Below are positions 16,221-24,999 of a stretch of DNA of 38,044 nucleotides, in pieces. Position 1 is the first letter of the stretch. Each line of letters starts with the position of its first letter. Source of the DNA: an uncultured Pirellulaceae bacterium (GTDB lineage Bacteria > Planctomycetota > Planctomycetia > Pirellulales > Pirellulaceae); the NCBI GenBank assembly GCA_905480545.1, contig CAJQQR010000102.1, positions 1-38,044 on the forward strand. The letters are read 5' to 3'. Under the pieces are notes generated by a model. The model ran no database searches. It was not told where the DNA came from and worked only from the letters and a program-made list of their open reading frames with translations. The position numbers and the translations under genes are program-made.

Positions 16221-18881
16221 TTATTTCACTGTAAAGCATTCTTTGGTCGCTTTTATCGACAATCCTGCAAGCTCAACTTTGCCGGTTCCGGTGAGAGCGA
16301 ATACCAGCTGCAATCCGGAGTCGTTTGCTGCAATGCGTTCGATGGTAAATTTTTTCCAGCCGTTCGTTTCATATTCACGATGTGCAAGGATCGGCCCACC
16401 AACGGAGTCGATAATCATGAAACCATCGTGCGAGTTCTCAATTTTTCGATCAATCTTAATCCAACCTTCGATACGAAAAAATTGTTTTTTTTGGATATCA
16501 AACTGGGGGCTTGATAGCCAAATGGGTGTCACGTCGGCCTGAACATTTTGACCATTCGAATGCCAAGCCGTGATAGCCATGACCGGGCGAATCCCATCCT
16601 TAAAGTCCGTTTCGACCAAACGAACGCCGGCTTGGATTCCACCGCTTTCATTCAAATTTTGCTTCCACCCAGACTTGGCCAATTCTTGAACATTCAAAAA
16701 ACTCGACTCTTTTAAACGATTTTCGCTCCAGGTCGCTTGCGCCATGAATTCTGACGCCGCAATACTGTTTTCCAGCAATTTGAAGTCTGACGTAAACGCA
16801 CTCGTCAGAACCTTCTGATCCGGCAAGAGTTTTTCCGAAATGGCAGTTTTGACTTCGTCGATCTGACGTTGAAGTTTGATGATCGTTGCAAGCGCCGATG
16901 ACGGTTGATTCTCCCGAACAAATCGGTCTCCAAGAATCAACGATTTTGCCGATTCCTGCAAAGCGGAATATACGATCGGGTTGCGAATCCCCTTGCGAGA
17001 AAGCTTTTCAAGCAACGATTGCAAACCGTCCTGCTCACTTTTTAAAATCTCCAAGCGAAGAGCAAGGATTCCTTGATGTGGAAATGTTTGAATCGAATCC
17101 TGCACGTACTTAAATGCAATCGAATCCTCGGATGCGATTAAGACCTCCATTTTTTCATCACCCACTAATTCTACGGCGATTCGTCCGTTCACCAATTTCT
17201 GGTGAATGGACGAAATACCGTTTGAGGTAACACGACGCACTCGGGGCGACTTTTGATTGGTCGATATAAAGAGCGGTTTTGGATTTCGGTCTCTTCTTCT
17301 ATTGTGATGCGAAACCCATACCATTTGACTACGATCCAACTCGAGAACAACAGAGTCTTGAACCCACTGGTCACCTGAAAAGGCCGCAACATGACGCGAT
17401 GAATTGCGACCACGTGACGGATTGAATTGTCGCAATGTCCCGCCTGAAAGCCAGGGGGCGACCTGCATCAATTCCGCATTGATTCGCGTCAGTCGATTGA
17501 CGATTGACGAATGGCGTCGATCAGTTTGCTCAAGATTTTTCGGGGAATCAAAAACCAAACCGCGACTCCCCTGTTTGACGGCGCGAAAAACCAACTGCTG
17601 AATTTGGTCAAACGAAAGCCAAGGTGAAACCGACTCGCCGCCGGCCAATTTAGCTTGGTTCATCACTTCATGCGGTAATGTTGTTTGTATATCTGTAATA
17701 AACGGACGGTCAAGCATGGATTTAGAAGCAAGGAAGTCTTCAAATTGATCAAGCGAGAAAGGCGTCCCATAAGTCAGTTGACTCAATCGCAAAAAGCTTA
17801 CTATTTTCCCGTATTTTTTCGTGGGAAAGTGAGCCATGCAAAACGTCGGGCGTTTGAGCGAATCATCGACTTGCCGAATTCGCTGCACAACATCTTTGAC
17901 ATTGTCGATTTCAGTTGCGGTAAAATTCTCTCCAATGTTCCACGCAAAAATCATATTGGCATTTTTCGAATTCAAGATTTTTGAATTCGAGAATGGTGCA
18001 GGGCACAGTATCCAAACATGGTATTGGCGAGCATCAGCAAGCTGCGATTCAGTTGGAACCTGTTGCATCAATACGGCATTAAACCCCAGCCGCTTCACAA
18101 AGGCCATCGATTCGCCGTGATGCTTGATTGCACGCAAGAAGAGAGGTTTACCATCCACAGTTAACGTCGATCCACGAACTTCAACTTTTTGTGCGAATTG
18201 AAGTTCGGTTCGATTTTGTTTCTCAGTTTCGACGTCCACTTCTGCAGGTAGAAACCCACCAATTGCAAGGCTGTCGATCCATAACTTCGCTTCGCCCGCA
18301 ACTCTCTCGAAACCATCCAAAATCAATAGATCGCAGTACGCATCGCTTTCAAAGATTTTCAAATCAGCGTATTGGTGCTGGATACTACGAAGTTCTCGTC
18401 GCATAGCGGCAACAATGTCGCCTTCTTTTGCGCCTAGTGTTTCCCAAACGCCAATTTTTTCAGATTCACTCAGCTTTACGAGCAGCGTAAGCGGTCCCGG
18501 CCCTAGAGGGTTTTGAGTTTGAGGCAAAACGACTCGCACGCTAAACCGAATCCGGTCTCGTGTCGATTTCAGGGCGATCGTTGGGCAAAAATCATGAATT
18601 ACCTGAGCTTGTTGGATTGGATGAACCAATTTTGCATTGCTAGAATTTGATGATCGATAATGAACCAGTTCAGATTGTTTTCCCGATTTCTTTGTTTGAC
18701 TGGTCCGGGAGTGATTCCGAACATTAAATCCGGCACTTGATCCGCGAATCGTCCACGTTGGCGCGACCCCCTCGAAATCCTCGATAATTCGTTGAAATGC
18801 GTTGGCTTCAGAATTGCAAATCAGGGCCAGAATCAAAAAAACAACATGCCGAGCCATGATTCGGCAAAGGAGAAGATTCAT
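16221..18881 (-). CDS. Large secreted glycoside-hydrolase-like protein
   Basis: An 886-residue protein with a signal peptide (basic start, then V-V-F-L-I-L-A-L-I-C-N-S-E-A-N-A). ATG at 18857 may be the true start, since it gives a cleaner signal. An N-terminal beta-sandwich-like region (I-I-E-D-F-E-G, residues 30-215) is followed by a stretch of TIM-barrel glycosidase character: V-D-G-K-P-L-F-L-R-A-I-K-H-H-G-E, then L-G-F-N-A-V-L-M-Q-Q-V-P, then A-W-N-I-G-E-N. This matches the opening of GH2/GH5-like barrels. A helical linker and a second beta-rich, possibly carbohydrate-binding region end the protein. I cannot identify catalytic acids with confidence, so it may be a non-catalytic relative. 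Secreted location and sugar relation are inferred. Confidence 0.7.
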   Translation of the reverse strand: MNLLLCRIMARHVVFLILALICNSEANAFQRIIEDFEGVAPTWTIRGSSAGFNVRNHSRTSQTKKSGKQSELVHYRSSNSSNAKLVHPIQQAQVIHDFCPTIALKSTRDRIRFSVRVVLPQTQNPLGPGPLTLLVKLSESEKIGVWETLGAKEGDIVAAMRRELRSIQHQYADLKIFESDAYCDLLILDGFERVAGEAKLWIDSLAIGGFLPAEVDVETEKQNRTELQFAQKVEVRGSTLTVDGKPLFLRAIKHHGESMAFVKRLGFNAVLMQQVPTESQLADARQYHVWILCPAPFSNSKILNSKNANMIFAWNIGENFTATEIDNVKDVVQRIRQVDDSLKRPTFCMAHFPTKKYGKIVSFLRLSQLTYGTPFSLDQFEDFLASKSMLDRPFITDIQTTLPHEVMNQAKLAGGESVSPWLSFDQIQQLVFRAVKQGSRGLVFDSPKNLEQTDRRHSSIVNRLTRINAELMQVAPWLSGGTLRQFNPSRGRNSSRHVAAFSGDQWVQDSVVLELDRSQMVWVSHHNRRRDRNPKPLFISTNQKSPRVRRVTSNGISSIHQKLVNGRIAVELVGDEKMEVLIASEDSIAFKYVQDSIQTFPHQGILALRLEILKSEQDGLQSLLEKLSRKGIRNPIVYSALQESAKSLILGDRFVRENQPSSALATIIKLQRQIDEVKTAISEKLLPDQKVLTSAFTSDFKLLENSIAASEFMAQATWSENRLKESSFLNVQELAKSGWKQNLNESGGIQAGVRLVETDFKDGIRPVMAITAWHSNGQNVQADVTPIWLSSPQFDIQKKQFFRIEGWIKIDRKIENSHDGFMIIDSVGGPILAHREYETNGWKKFTIERIAANDSGLQLVFALTGTGKVELAGLSIKATKECFTVK

Positions 18882-19144
18882 TTGATAATCAAAAACAACA
18901 TGCGGGGTAAACTTAGCGATTTGACGTAAACCTTTTAAATAGCAAGATTTACGTCAATCGGCCAGATCAGAAGCGTTGCGAAATGACATCATGGGGCGTA
19001 TTTGCCCCACCCATCAAAATCAACATAAACTCATACACAGCAATGGTTTAGACCAACACCCTGCCGTTTCTTTTCATATTGGCACCAATCGTGCTTTCTA
19101 GTTTGTCATCCAAGTCGCAATCATCACGCACCGCGAGAGGCACC

Positions 19145-19429
19145 ATGACAAACAATTCTGAAACGAACGCCAAATCAAAAAAAGACGAACTTCCGAAGGA
19201 CGTCCTGGACCTTGTGATGGCCATTGAAGCTTTGCCTGCCGAACATCGAATGATCTTGAAGCCAGTGGTCGATCGCGTTGCAGAGAACACGAAACGTCGT
19301 CGCCGAATCCTATCACTCGTTCAAGAGGCTTTAAGCCAACTGCGACTCGACATGAAATACCTCGTCTTCGATTTGGAAGCGACTCGCCGTGAACGAGATG
19401 CCTATCGTGAAAATCATGACGGTGAGTAG
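19145..19429 (+). CDS. Small helical hypothetical protein
   Basis: A 94-residue protein from ATG 19145 with a GAGAGG Shine-Dalgarno at 19135-19140; an upstream TTG in the same frame is less likely. After a polar Lys/Ser/Asn start, the rest is helical and charged: V-L-D-L-V-M-A-I-E-A-L-P-A-E-H-R, then N-T-K-R-R-R-R-I-L-S-L-V-Q-E-A-L-S-Q-L-R-L-D-M-K-Y. This suggests a coiled-coil or a nucleic-acid-binding helix with a basic patch. I do not recognise the family. A clear terminator follows, supporting a real single-gene transcript. Confidence 0.75.
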   Translation: MTNNSETNAKSKKDELPKDVLDLVMAIEALPAEHRMILKPVVDRVAENTKRRRRILSLVQEALSQLRLDMKYLVFDLEATRRERDAYRENHDGE

Positions 19430-19491
19430 TCCAACAAAACAATTGTTATAACTGATTCAAAACGAACAAAATCTCTCTCCACAGATTTTAG

Positions 19492-19527
19492 ACGGCAAAG
19501 CCTTAACCCAGCTTTGCCGTTTTTTTA
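19492..19527 (+). terminator. Rho-independent terminator
   Basis: A perfect 10-bp stem (acggcaaagc at 19492-19501, gctttgccgt at 19511-19520) with a 9-base loop is followed by seven T. It ends the small gene 19145-19429, and is the best terminator in the window. Confidence 0.93.
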
Positions 19528-19679
19528 TTCACCAACACTTTTTTTCTATCAAAAGACGTTGAAAACGAAGGCTATTTGCTGAAAAACCACTAGCTGCATA
19601 CGATAATGAATAAGTCGTCAAATTTAGGAACTGGAAGGTAAAAGGCTGCCACTGCTTGGGGTTGCCGCTCACTGTATCA

Positions 19680-21179
19680 ATGGAAGACCTTAGCCCCGAA
19701 AAACTTGGCCAGCGACTCTACAATGTCGGTCTGTTGGAACCACGCGACATTGACGAGATTTTTTCCAATGTCGGCAGCCGCGAGTGTTCGTTAGCGGATT
19801 TTGTCACAGCTGCAATTCGGACGGGAAAAATAACGAATTGGCAAATCGAACGCTGCAAAGGTGGTCACAAGGTCGGCTACCATTACGGCCCATACAAAGT
19901 CCTGTACTTGGTCGGAGCGGGAACGTTTGCTCGAGTTTACCGAGCCGAGAACATTGAGACGGGTGAAGTCAAAGCGGTGAAGGTACTACGAAGCCGCTAC
20001 ACAAACGATGTCGCGACCACCGAACAGTTTCTACGTGAAGCCAAAATGGTTATTACGCTTCGACACAAGAACATCGTTCCGATCTACGAAGTTGAAAAGG
20101 AACGCGGGCGGCTGTACATGGTCATGGATTTCGTCGAGGGGCAGAACCTCCGGGATTATGTTCGCGTCCATAAGAAACTAAAGCTTGATGTTGCCGTGAA
20201 TATCGCACACGATCTATGCTCAGGTTTAGACTATGCATTCAAGCGCGGAGTCGCACATCGTGACCTTAAACTCTCGAACGTACTGCTTTCCAGCTCCGGT
20301 TTGGCAACGCTTGTAGACTTTGGATTGGCAACCATCGAGGGTGAAGACGCAGGTGATGGCGCTAATCCTCGCGCGATTGACTACGCCGGTCTAGAACGTG
20401 CGACGGGCGTGCGTCGCAACGACAAGCGTAGTGATATCTTTTTTCTGGGTGGAATGATTTATCACATGGTTGCGGGCGTTCCTGCCATGTTTGAAACCAA
20501 GGAACGGATGCAGCGATTGAGTGTCGGGCGTTTCAGAGATATTCCGCTGATTACTGTACATGACCCGGATATCCCACACAGGATTGTGACACTTGTGCAT
20601 CGTGCGATGGCATTAAACCCCAGCGACCGATTTCAAACACCCGGCGAAATGCTAGATGCGATCTCTGCTGCACGGGATGCGATTCAAAGTGGCGATCTGG
20701 AAAAATATGACGCTGCAAAAGCTGAAATCGATATCGTTGCTGCGAAAAAGAAACCGGGGCAAGAAGGCAAGGGGTACACCGTCATGCTTATCGAGACCAA
20801 TCAAAAATTACAAAACAATCTTCGTGCAAAACTGAAAGCGGTCGGCTATCGCGTTTTAGTCTTCACCAATCCGCGACGTGCTATCGAACGGATCATGAAT
20901 CATGACGAAGATTTCGAAGGCGGACCTCTCGCCCATTGCGTTCTATTCGGATGTGGTGAAATCGGACAGGAGTCGTTAGAAGCGTTTAATTTCTTCGGTT
21001 CAGAGGACGAAACAAAGGATATTCCAGCCGTCCTTTTAACCGATATTGAGCAAACGCACTTCATCAGCAAGGGTGAATTTGCTGAGCACCGCGCTCATAT
21101 TGAAATGCCAATCAAACTTCGAGAGTTGCGACAGTCGATCATCAGAATCATTCGTAAGAAGTTTGCCAATCCCGTTTAG
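19680..21179 (+). CDS. Ser/Thr protein kinase with C-terminal degenerate receiver domain
   Basis: A 499-residue protein from ATG 19680 (TTG 19656 is an alternative with AAAGG ten bases before it). After a helical N-terminal region (residues 1-70) comes a Hanks-type kinase: V-G-A-G-T-F-A-R-V-Y loop, Lys101 in A-V-K-V-L, H-R-D-L-K-L-S-N with Asp195 and Asn200, and D-F-G at 213-215. All catalytic residues are present. From residue 367 a receiver-like fold follows (V-M-L-I-E-T-N, then A-V-G-Y-R-V-L-V-F), but the position of the phospho-acceptor Asp reads L-F-G-C-G-E, so it cannot be phosphorylated in the usual way. It has no membrane segment and is presumably cytoplasmic. Targets are unknown. Confidence 0.9.
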   Translation: MEDLSPEKLGQRLYNVGLLEPRDIDEIFSNVGSRECSLADFVTAAIRTGKITNWQIERCKGGHKVGYHYGPYKVLYLVGAGTFARVYRAENIETGEVKAVKVLRSRYTNDVATTEQFLREAKMVITLRHKNIVPIYEVEKERGRLYMVMDFVEGQNLRDYVRVHKKLKLDVAVNIAHDLCSGLDYAFKRGVAHRDLKLSNVLLSSSGLATLVDFGLATIEGEDAGDGANPRAIDYAGLERATGVRRNDKRSDIFFLGGMIYHMVAGVPAMFETKERMQRLSVGRFRDIPLITVHDPDIPHRIVTLVHRAMALNPSDRFQTPGEMLDAISAARDAIQSGDLEKYDAAKAEIDIVAAKKKPGQEGKGYTVMLIETNQKLQNNLRAKLKAVGYRVLVFTNPRRAIERIMNHDEDFEGGPLAHCVLFGCGEIGQESLEAFNFFGSEDETKDIPAVLLTDIEQTHFISKGEFAEHRAHIEMPIKLRELRQSIIRIIRKKFANPV

Positions 21180-21234
21180 AACAAACTTCCCACTCCGCCG
21201 ACGCAGCTTTACCCGATCGGCTGTCGACAGTGTT

Positions 21235-21930
21235 TTATTGGTATAAAACCGATCCGACTCTTACAAGTGTCGCTCCGTGATCAATCGCCTGCTCAAAATC
21301 ACCGCTCATCCCCATCGAAAGCTCGCTTAACGATACGTTGTCAGGCACTACTTGCTGCAGTTGATCACGAAGTCGTCGCAGCTTTTCAAAATCCTCGCCG
21401 GCCCGCTCGGTTCCCCCCGTGAGCGATGCCATTGCCATCAGTCCCTTGACTCGAACATTTTGCATTTGAGAAATTTCCGTCAGCGAATCGGCCATAGAAT
21501 CTGGGCTGAAGCCGTGTTTTGATCCATCGCCCGAAATATTCACCTCACACAGAACATCAGCGACAACACCTTTAGCGTTCGCCTCCCGATTCACCGCATT
21601 TAGCAGCTTCAGGCTGTCGCCCGCATGCAACAAATAAATCATCGGTAGAGAGCGTTTGACCTTGTTGGTCTGCAAATGGCCGATCATGTGCCACGAAATA
21701 TCGCAGTCAGACAGTTTGTCCGCTTTCTCCCATAACACTTGTGGTCGATTTTCGCCGAAATTTCGACACCCTAATTGGTAAAGTGATCTCACGACCGAAT
21801 CGTCAACATATTTTGTAACGGCAACCAATTTGACATCCATTGGATCACGGCCCGCCTGCTCTGCAGCATGATGAATGCGTTTCAAAACGTTGTGATAATT
21901 TTCAGCTAGTTTCTCCAATGAGACATTCAT
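21235..21930 (-). CDS. yggS: YggS-family PLP homeostasis protein
   Basis: A 231-residue protein of the YggS/PLPBP family (fold-type III, alanine racemase N-terminal-like). It binds PLP without known enzymatic activity and controls PLP supply and amino-acid balance. The PLP Lys is K40 in V-A-V-T-K; other family motifs are N-F-G-E-N, W-H-M-I-G-H-L-Q-T-N-K, L-S-M-G-M-S-G-D and V-R-V-G-S. ATG 21930 is preferred to the GTG at 21939. It is convergent with the kinase. Confidence 0.95.
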   Translation of the reverse strand: MNVSLEKLAENYHNVLKRIHHAAEQAGRDPMDVKLVAVTKYVDDSVVRSLYQLGCRNFGENRPQVLWEKADKLSDCDISWHMIGHLQTNKVKRSLPMIYLLHAGDSLKLLNAVNREANAKGVVADVLCEVNISGDGSKHGFSPDSMADSLTEISQMQNVRVKGLMAMASLTGGTERAGEDFEKLRRLRDQLQQVVPDNVSLSELSMGMSGDFEQAIDHGATLVRVGSVLYQ

Positions 21931-21981
21931 ACGATGCACGTCAAACCTATTTATAAAACGAAAAGAGCGGCCAATTTAATT

Positions 21982-23907
21982 TCAATCGATACTGATTATT
22001 TCCGCACACGTACCATCCGCCTCCAACGCTCCAACATAAAACTCAATCGACAAATTCTGTCCGAGAACCGTTCGACCTGTTTTTTCCGCAAGCGAGCGAT
22101 AGACCAACCATTGTTGATCGCCGACCTGAATCCGATATCCGCACGCCACATCTTCGCCTTGGATCTCTAGTTTCTCTGCAACCGTTAGGCGTCTCCAAGT
22201 TAATGGTTTGCGACAACGCTTGGGATCCAGATCCATAAAGATCGGACAATAGGCGTGACTGCCAGTCGACTCCATTTGCAATGTCAGATTCTCTGCATTC
22301 AATGAAACGGCGGACGATGAGCGTTCGACTTTCCACTCTGGCATCGTAATCGGAATAATCGCTCCGACAGATTTAGCTTTTCGAACTAAGAATTTTTCAT
22401 TTGTTTCCGTGGCCAATCCGAATCGTGTTTCCGCAGAAAGCGGCCAATTCATTTGGTAGTCAAACTGCTTGCCGCCAATACCTAAAAACGCGTCACCCGT
22501 CAGCAAAAACAGGTCACTTCTTGCAAGAAGAAAGTGTTTTTGCCATTTCATACCATCCGGCAGTTGGCATTCCAATTCCAAAAAATCACCATCTTGATCG
22601 CTGTGCCAACAAACGACTTCCCATTCGGATAACGGCTTAATTGGTTTAGAGTCAATGAGAATTTCCGAACACATCTCGCCAGAGAATAGCACGCCACCAC
22701 AACTTAATTCCGTCACAATTCTCTTGTTCTCGAAACTCACGGTAAGTCGAGGTGACTTCGGCGTCCATTCGGTTTGAAGGACTGCCAATTCAGACCATTC
22801 CGAATGTGTCGACGTTTCGGGAAGGGCATTGAGACTGGGCTTTTTCGAACGTGACAAGTTGGAGGCTTTGGGCAACACGACTTTCGCAAGGTTTTGATCG
22901 TCTTCGTCCAGATAACAATTCAATGCCGCGAAAATCAAGACGGACGAATTTGATTTTTTTTGCGACGCGAAAACAAGTGAGCCGTCTTTTCGCGTCAAAC
23001 GCATCGTTTGCCTAACGAAATATCGGAACTGGGTCTGCGAATCGGTATCAAAACATTCTGTTTTTATTGCTGCGGCAAGAAGCTGACAACGAGTCCAGCA
23101 TGCCAGTAGCAAATGGGATTGCGGCAAATACTGCGATGCCGGAAGCCCTTCACCGTCAAGCAACTCTTCGATGCCCATAGCAAGATTATTTCGTGCCGTT
23201 TCGATCCACTCCGAAACACAATCCAACTGCGGAAAAAGCACGCTTAATAGCAACGGCACTTCCGCAAACAAAATTTGATGGACGACTGGCGATTCGTGAA
23301 GAATCAATGCGTCCTCGAGATTGGGCAACTCAGAAATCGCATGAAAAGTGTCTAACCAGTGGCTTGGCTCCATTGCTTCGCAGTAGATTGCCAACCCACT
23401 TGTGACCACAAGAATTTGGATTGCCTGATCAATTGTGAGAGAGTTGAGATCGTTTAGCGGACAGGATGGAGGAGAAAGAAACGACGGTAACGATTTCTTC
23501 TTCATCGCTTTTACCAACCCAATCAGTTGGCTCATCGCATCGGATTGCATTTCAGCGACGTCAAACTCCGGCAATGCATCGACACACCACAAAAAACGAT
23601 CCGAGAAATCCGACACGTCCTTCGATTGGTTGACGGTCTTTAGAAAATCAGCAAACAAATCAACGTTTGAAAAATCATTGATGGAGAACGACGAGGCGAT
23701 GGCCCGTTTTTTGCTCTGTTTTCGTTTTAGCTTGGTCATATATGCCTGAAATGAGTTACCGCTTTGATTCTTCAAGATGTCGTTTCCGACCTGAATTGGC
23801 AAGATGGCGAAGATATGATCAGGATTGGCATAGGCCGTTTGGGCATCCAATAGCATGCGGCTCAACATTGATTCGCCCTGAGAACCTGCCATGGGCCAAC
23901 GCGTCAT
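21982..23907 (-). CDS. Unknown protein, possible heparinase-II/III-like C-terminal region
   Basis: A 641-residue protein with no signal peptide visible. The first half (to about 340) is helical with Leu-rich stretches. The second half from about 380 is beta-rich (L-T-V-S-F-E-N-K; G-G-V-L-F-S-G-E; W-E-V-V-C-W-H-S-D-Q-D-G-D-F-L-E-L-E), like the beta-sandwich after an alpha-barrel in polysaccharide lyases. This resemblance is in architecture only, and I see no confirmed catalytic residues. It is upstream of yggS on the same strand with a gap of about 50 bases. Its divergent neighbour is the YdjY gene. A conserved planctomycete unknown is the safest call. Confidence 0.6.
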   Translation of the reverse strand: MTRWPMAGSQGESMLSRMLLDAQTAYANPDHIFAILPIQVGNDILKNQSGNSFQAYMTKLKRKQSKKRAIASSFSINDFSNVDLFADFLKTVNQSKDVSDFSDRFLWCVDALPEFDVAEMQSDAMSQLIGLVKAMKKKSLPSFLSPPSCPLNDLNSLTIDQAIQILVVTSGLAIYCEAMEPSHWLDTFHAISELPNLEDALILHESPVVHQILFAEVPLLLSVLFPQLDCVSEWIETARNNLAMGIEELLDGEGLPASQYLPQSHLLLACWTRCQLLAAAIKTECFDTDSQTQFRYFVRQTMRLTRKDGSLVFASQKKSNSSVLIFAALNCYLDEDDQNLAKVVLPKASNLSRSKKPSLNALPETSTHSEWSELAVLQTEWTPKSPRLTVSFENKRIVTELSCGGVLFSGEMCSEILIDSKPIKPLSEWEVVCWHSDQDGDFLELECQLPDGMKWQKHFLLARSDLFLLTGDAFLGIGGKQFDYQMNWPLSAETRFGLATETNEKFLVRKAKSVGAIIPITMPEWKVERSSSAVSLNAENLTLQMESTGSHAYCPIFMDLDPKRCRKPLTWRRLTVAEKLEIQGEDVACGYRIQVGDQQWLVYRSLAEKTGRTVLGQNLSIEFYVGALEADGTCAEIISID

Positions 23908-24022
23908 GATGATTTTGTCAAAGAAAAACGCTATAAATCGGTATCACCTTCGCGGCGATCGGCGATTCAGACCTCAATAACCAATGTTGTTTCATTCAAT
24001 TTTTCGACACGGAAGACGTAAT

Positions 24023-24823
24023 ATGATCAAAAAACTTGCATTGCTGATGCTTGCCATGCTTTTCCTAACCTCTGGAGCATCAGCGCAGGACGCAGAAAAA
24101 TTAGTTGAGCAAAATAAGGAAAAGAGCGTTAAGGACCCGCTGGAGACAATCAACAAGTCGCTAGGAAAACTGGTTAAGCTTCCTCAGGGTGAAGTCTGGA
24201 TCGACACAAAAAAGAAGATCGTGGTGATCGACGGAATGATCGTTCTGCGAAAAGGGGCATTGGAAATGCTGGCTTGTCCTCCTGAAACCAAAGAACACGA
24301 GACGATCATTCAGGCGCAGGCCGATTCATACATTGTCCACACTGCCTTGCTTATGGTCGGTGCTAAATCCGGAAGCCCGGTGGTTTGGGAGCCAAAATAC
24401 AAAGCCGCTAACGGGACCAAGGTAGAAATCATGGTGCATTGGCTGGATGAAAAAGGAAAAAAGAAGAAACTGCGTGGCCAGCAACTGATTCGTAACGTGA
24501 AAACAAAAAAAGCGATGACGGAGGATTGGGTTTTTGCCGGCAGTGAATTCTACACAAACCCCAATACAAAGAAAAAACATTACATGGCCGATAGCGGTGA
24601 GATGATTTGCGTGGCAAATTTTACAACTGCCATGATGGACCTGCCGATCGAAAGTAGCCAAAGCCGTGAAGGCTTGATTTTTGAAGCATTCACTGAAAAC
24701 ATCCCGCCGATCAGAACGAAAGTGCGCCTCGTGTTGAAACCAGTCGCCAACAAATCAGCAAAGGATCCTGAAAAAGATCGCAAGCAAAGCAACGATTCCC
24801 AAAAAGAAGAACGTGGCCGCTAA
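24023..24823 (+). CDS. YdjY domain-containing secreted protein
   Basis: A 266-residue protein from ATG 24023, chosen because GGAAG (24011-24015) lies seven bases before it and it opens a classic signal peptide (M-I-K-K-L, a hydrophobic run, then G-A-S-A-Q-D). The body matches the YdjY domain: P-L-E-T-I-N-K-S-L, V-W-I-D-T-K-K-K-I-V-V-I-D-G, A-C-P-P-E-T-K-E-H-E, and D-W-V-F-A-G-S-E-F near the middle. A Lys/Asp/Gln-rich tail follows. The function of YdjY is not known; it is exported, probably periplasmic. Confidence 0.85.
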   Translation: MIKKLALLMLAMLFLTSGASAQDAEKLVEQNKEKSVKDPLETINKSLGKLVKLPQGEVWIDTKKKIVVIDGMIVLRKGALEMLACPPETKEHETIIQAQADSYIVHTALLMVGAKSGSPVVWEPKYKAANGTKVEIMVHWLDEKGKKKKLRGQQLIRNVKTKKAMTEDWVFAGSEFYTNPNTKKKHYMADSGEMICVANFTTAMMDLPIESSQSREGLIFEAFTENIPPIRTKVRLVLKPVANKSAKDPEKDRKQSNDSQKEERGR

Positions 24824-24946
24824 AGCGAAAAAGCGGGCAATTGATCCTTAGAAAACATCCTTCAACCAGCATCCTGTTTTTCAGTGGTTGTGCAGACTAA
24901 AGAATCCTCGCTCTCGCGATGGCCCCCTCTTCGCTTGGCCCCTGCT

Positions 24947-24976
24947 GCTTTTCCGAGAGAGGCTTTTCCGAGAGAG
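24947..24976. repeat. 15-bp tandem repeat, two copies
   Basis: The unit gcttttccgagagag is present twice head to tail, followed by a partial third start (gct), between the convergent YdjY and DUF1501 genes. It is probably slippage; no function is evident. Confidence 0.9.
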
Positions 24977-24999
24977 GCTCTGCACCCTACAGCTTTTTG

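Noticed and set aside
17966-17990. Perfect 9-bp inverted repeat (TCGAATTCA with 7-base loop)
   Set aside because: It lies inside the coding region of the 886-residue protein with no T-run or start nearby; probably chance from the N-S-K-I-L-N-S-K coding pattern.
21221-21230. CTGTCGACAG palindrome between the kinase and yggS
   Set aside because: No loop and a weak T-run; not a convincing terminator and too short for an operator claim.
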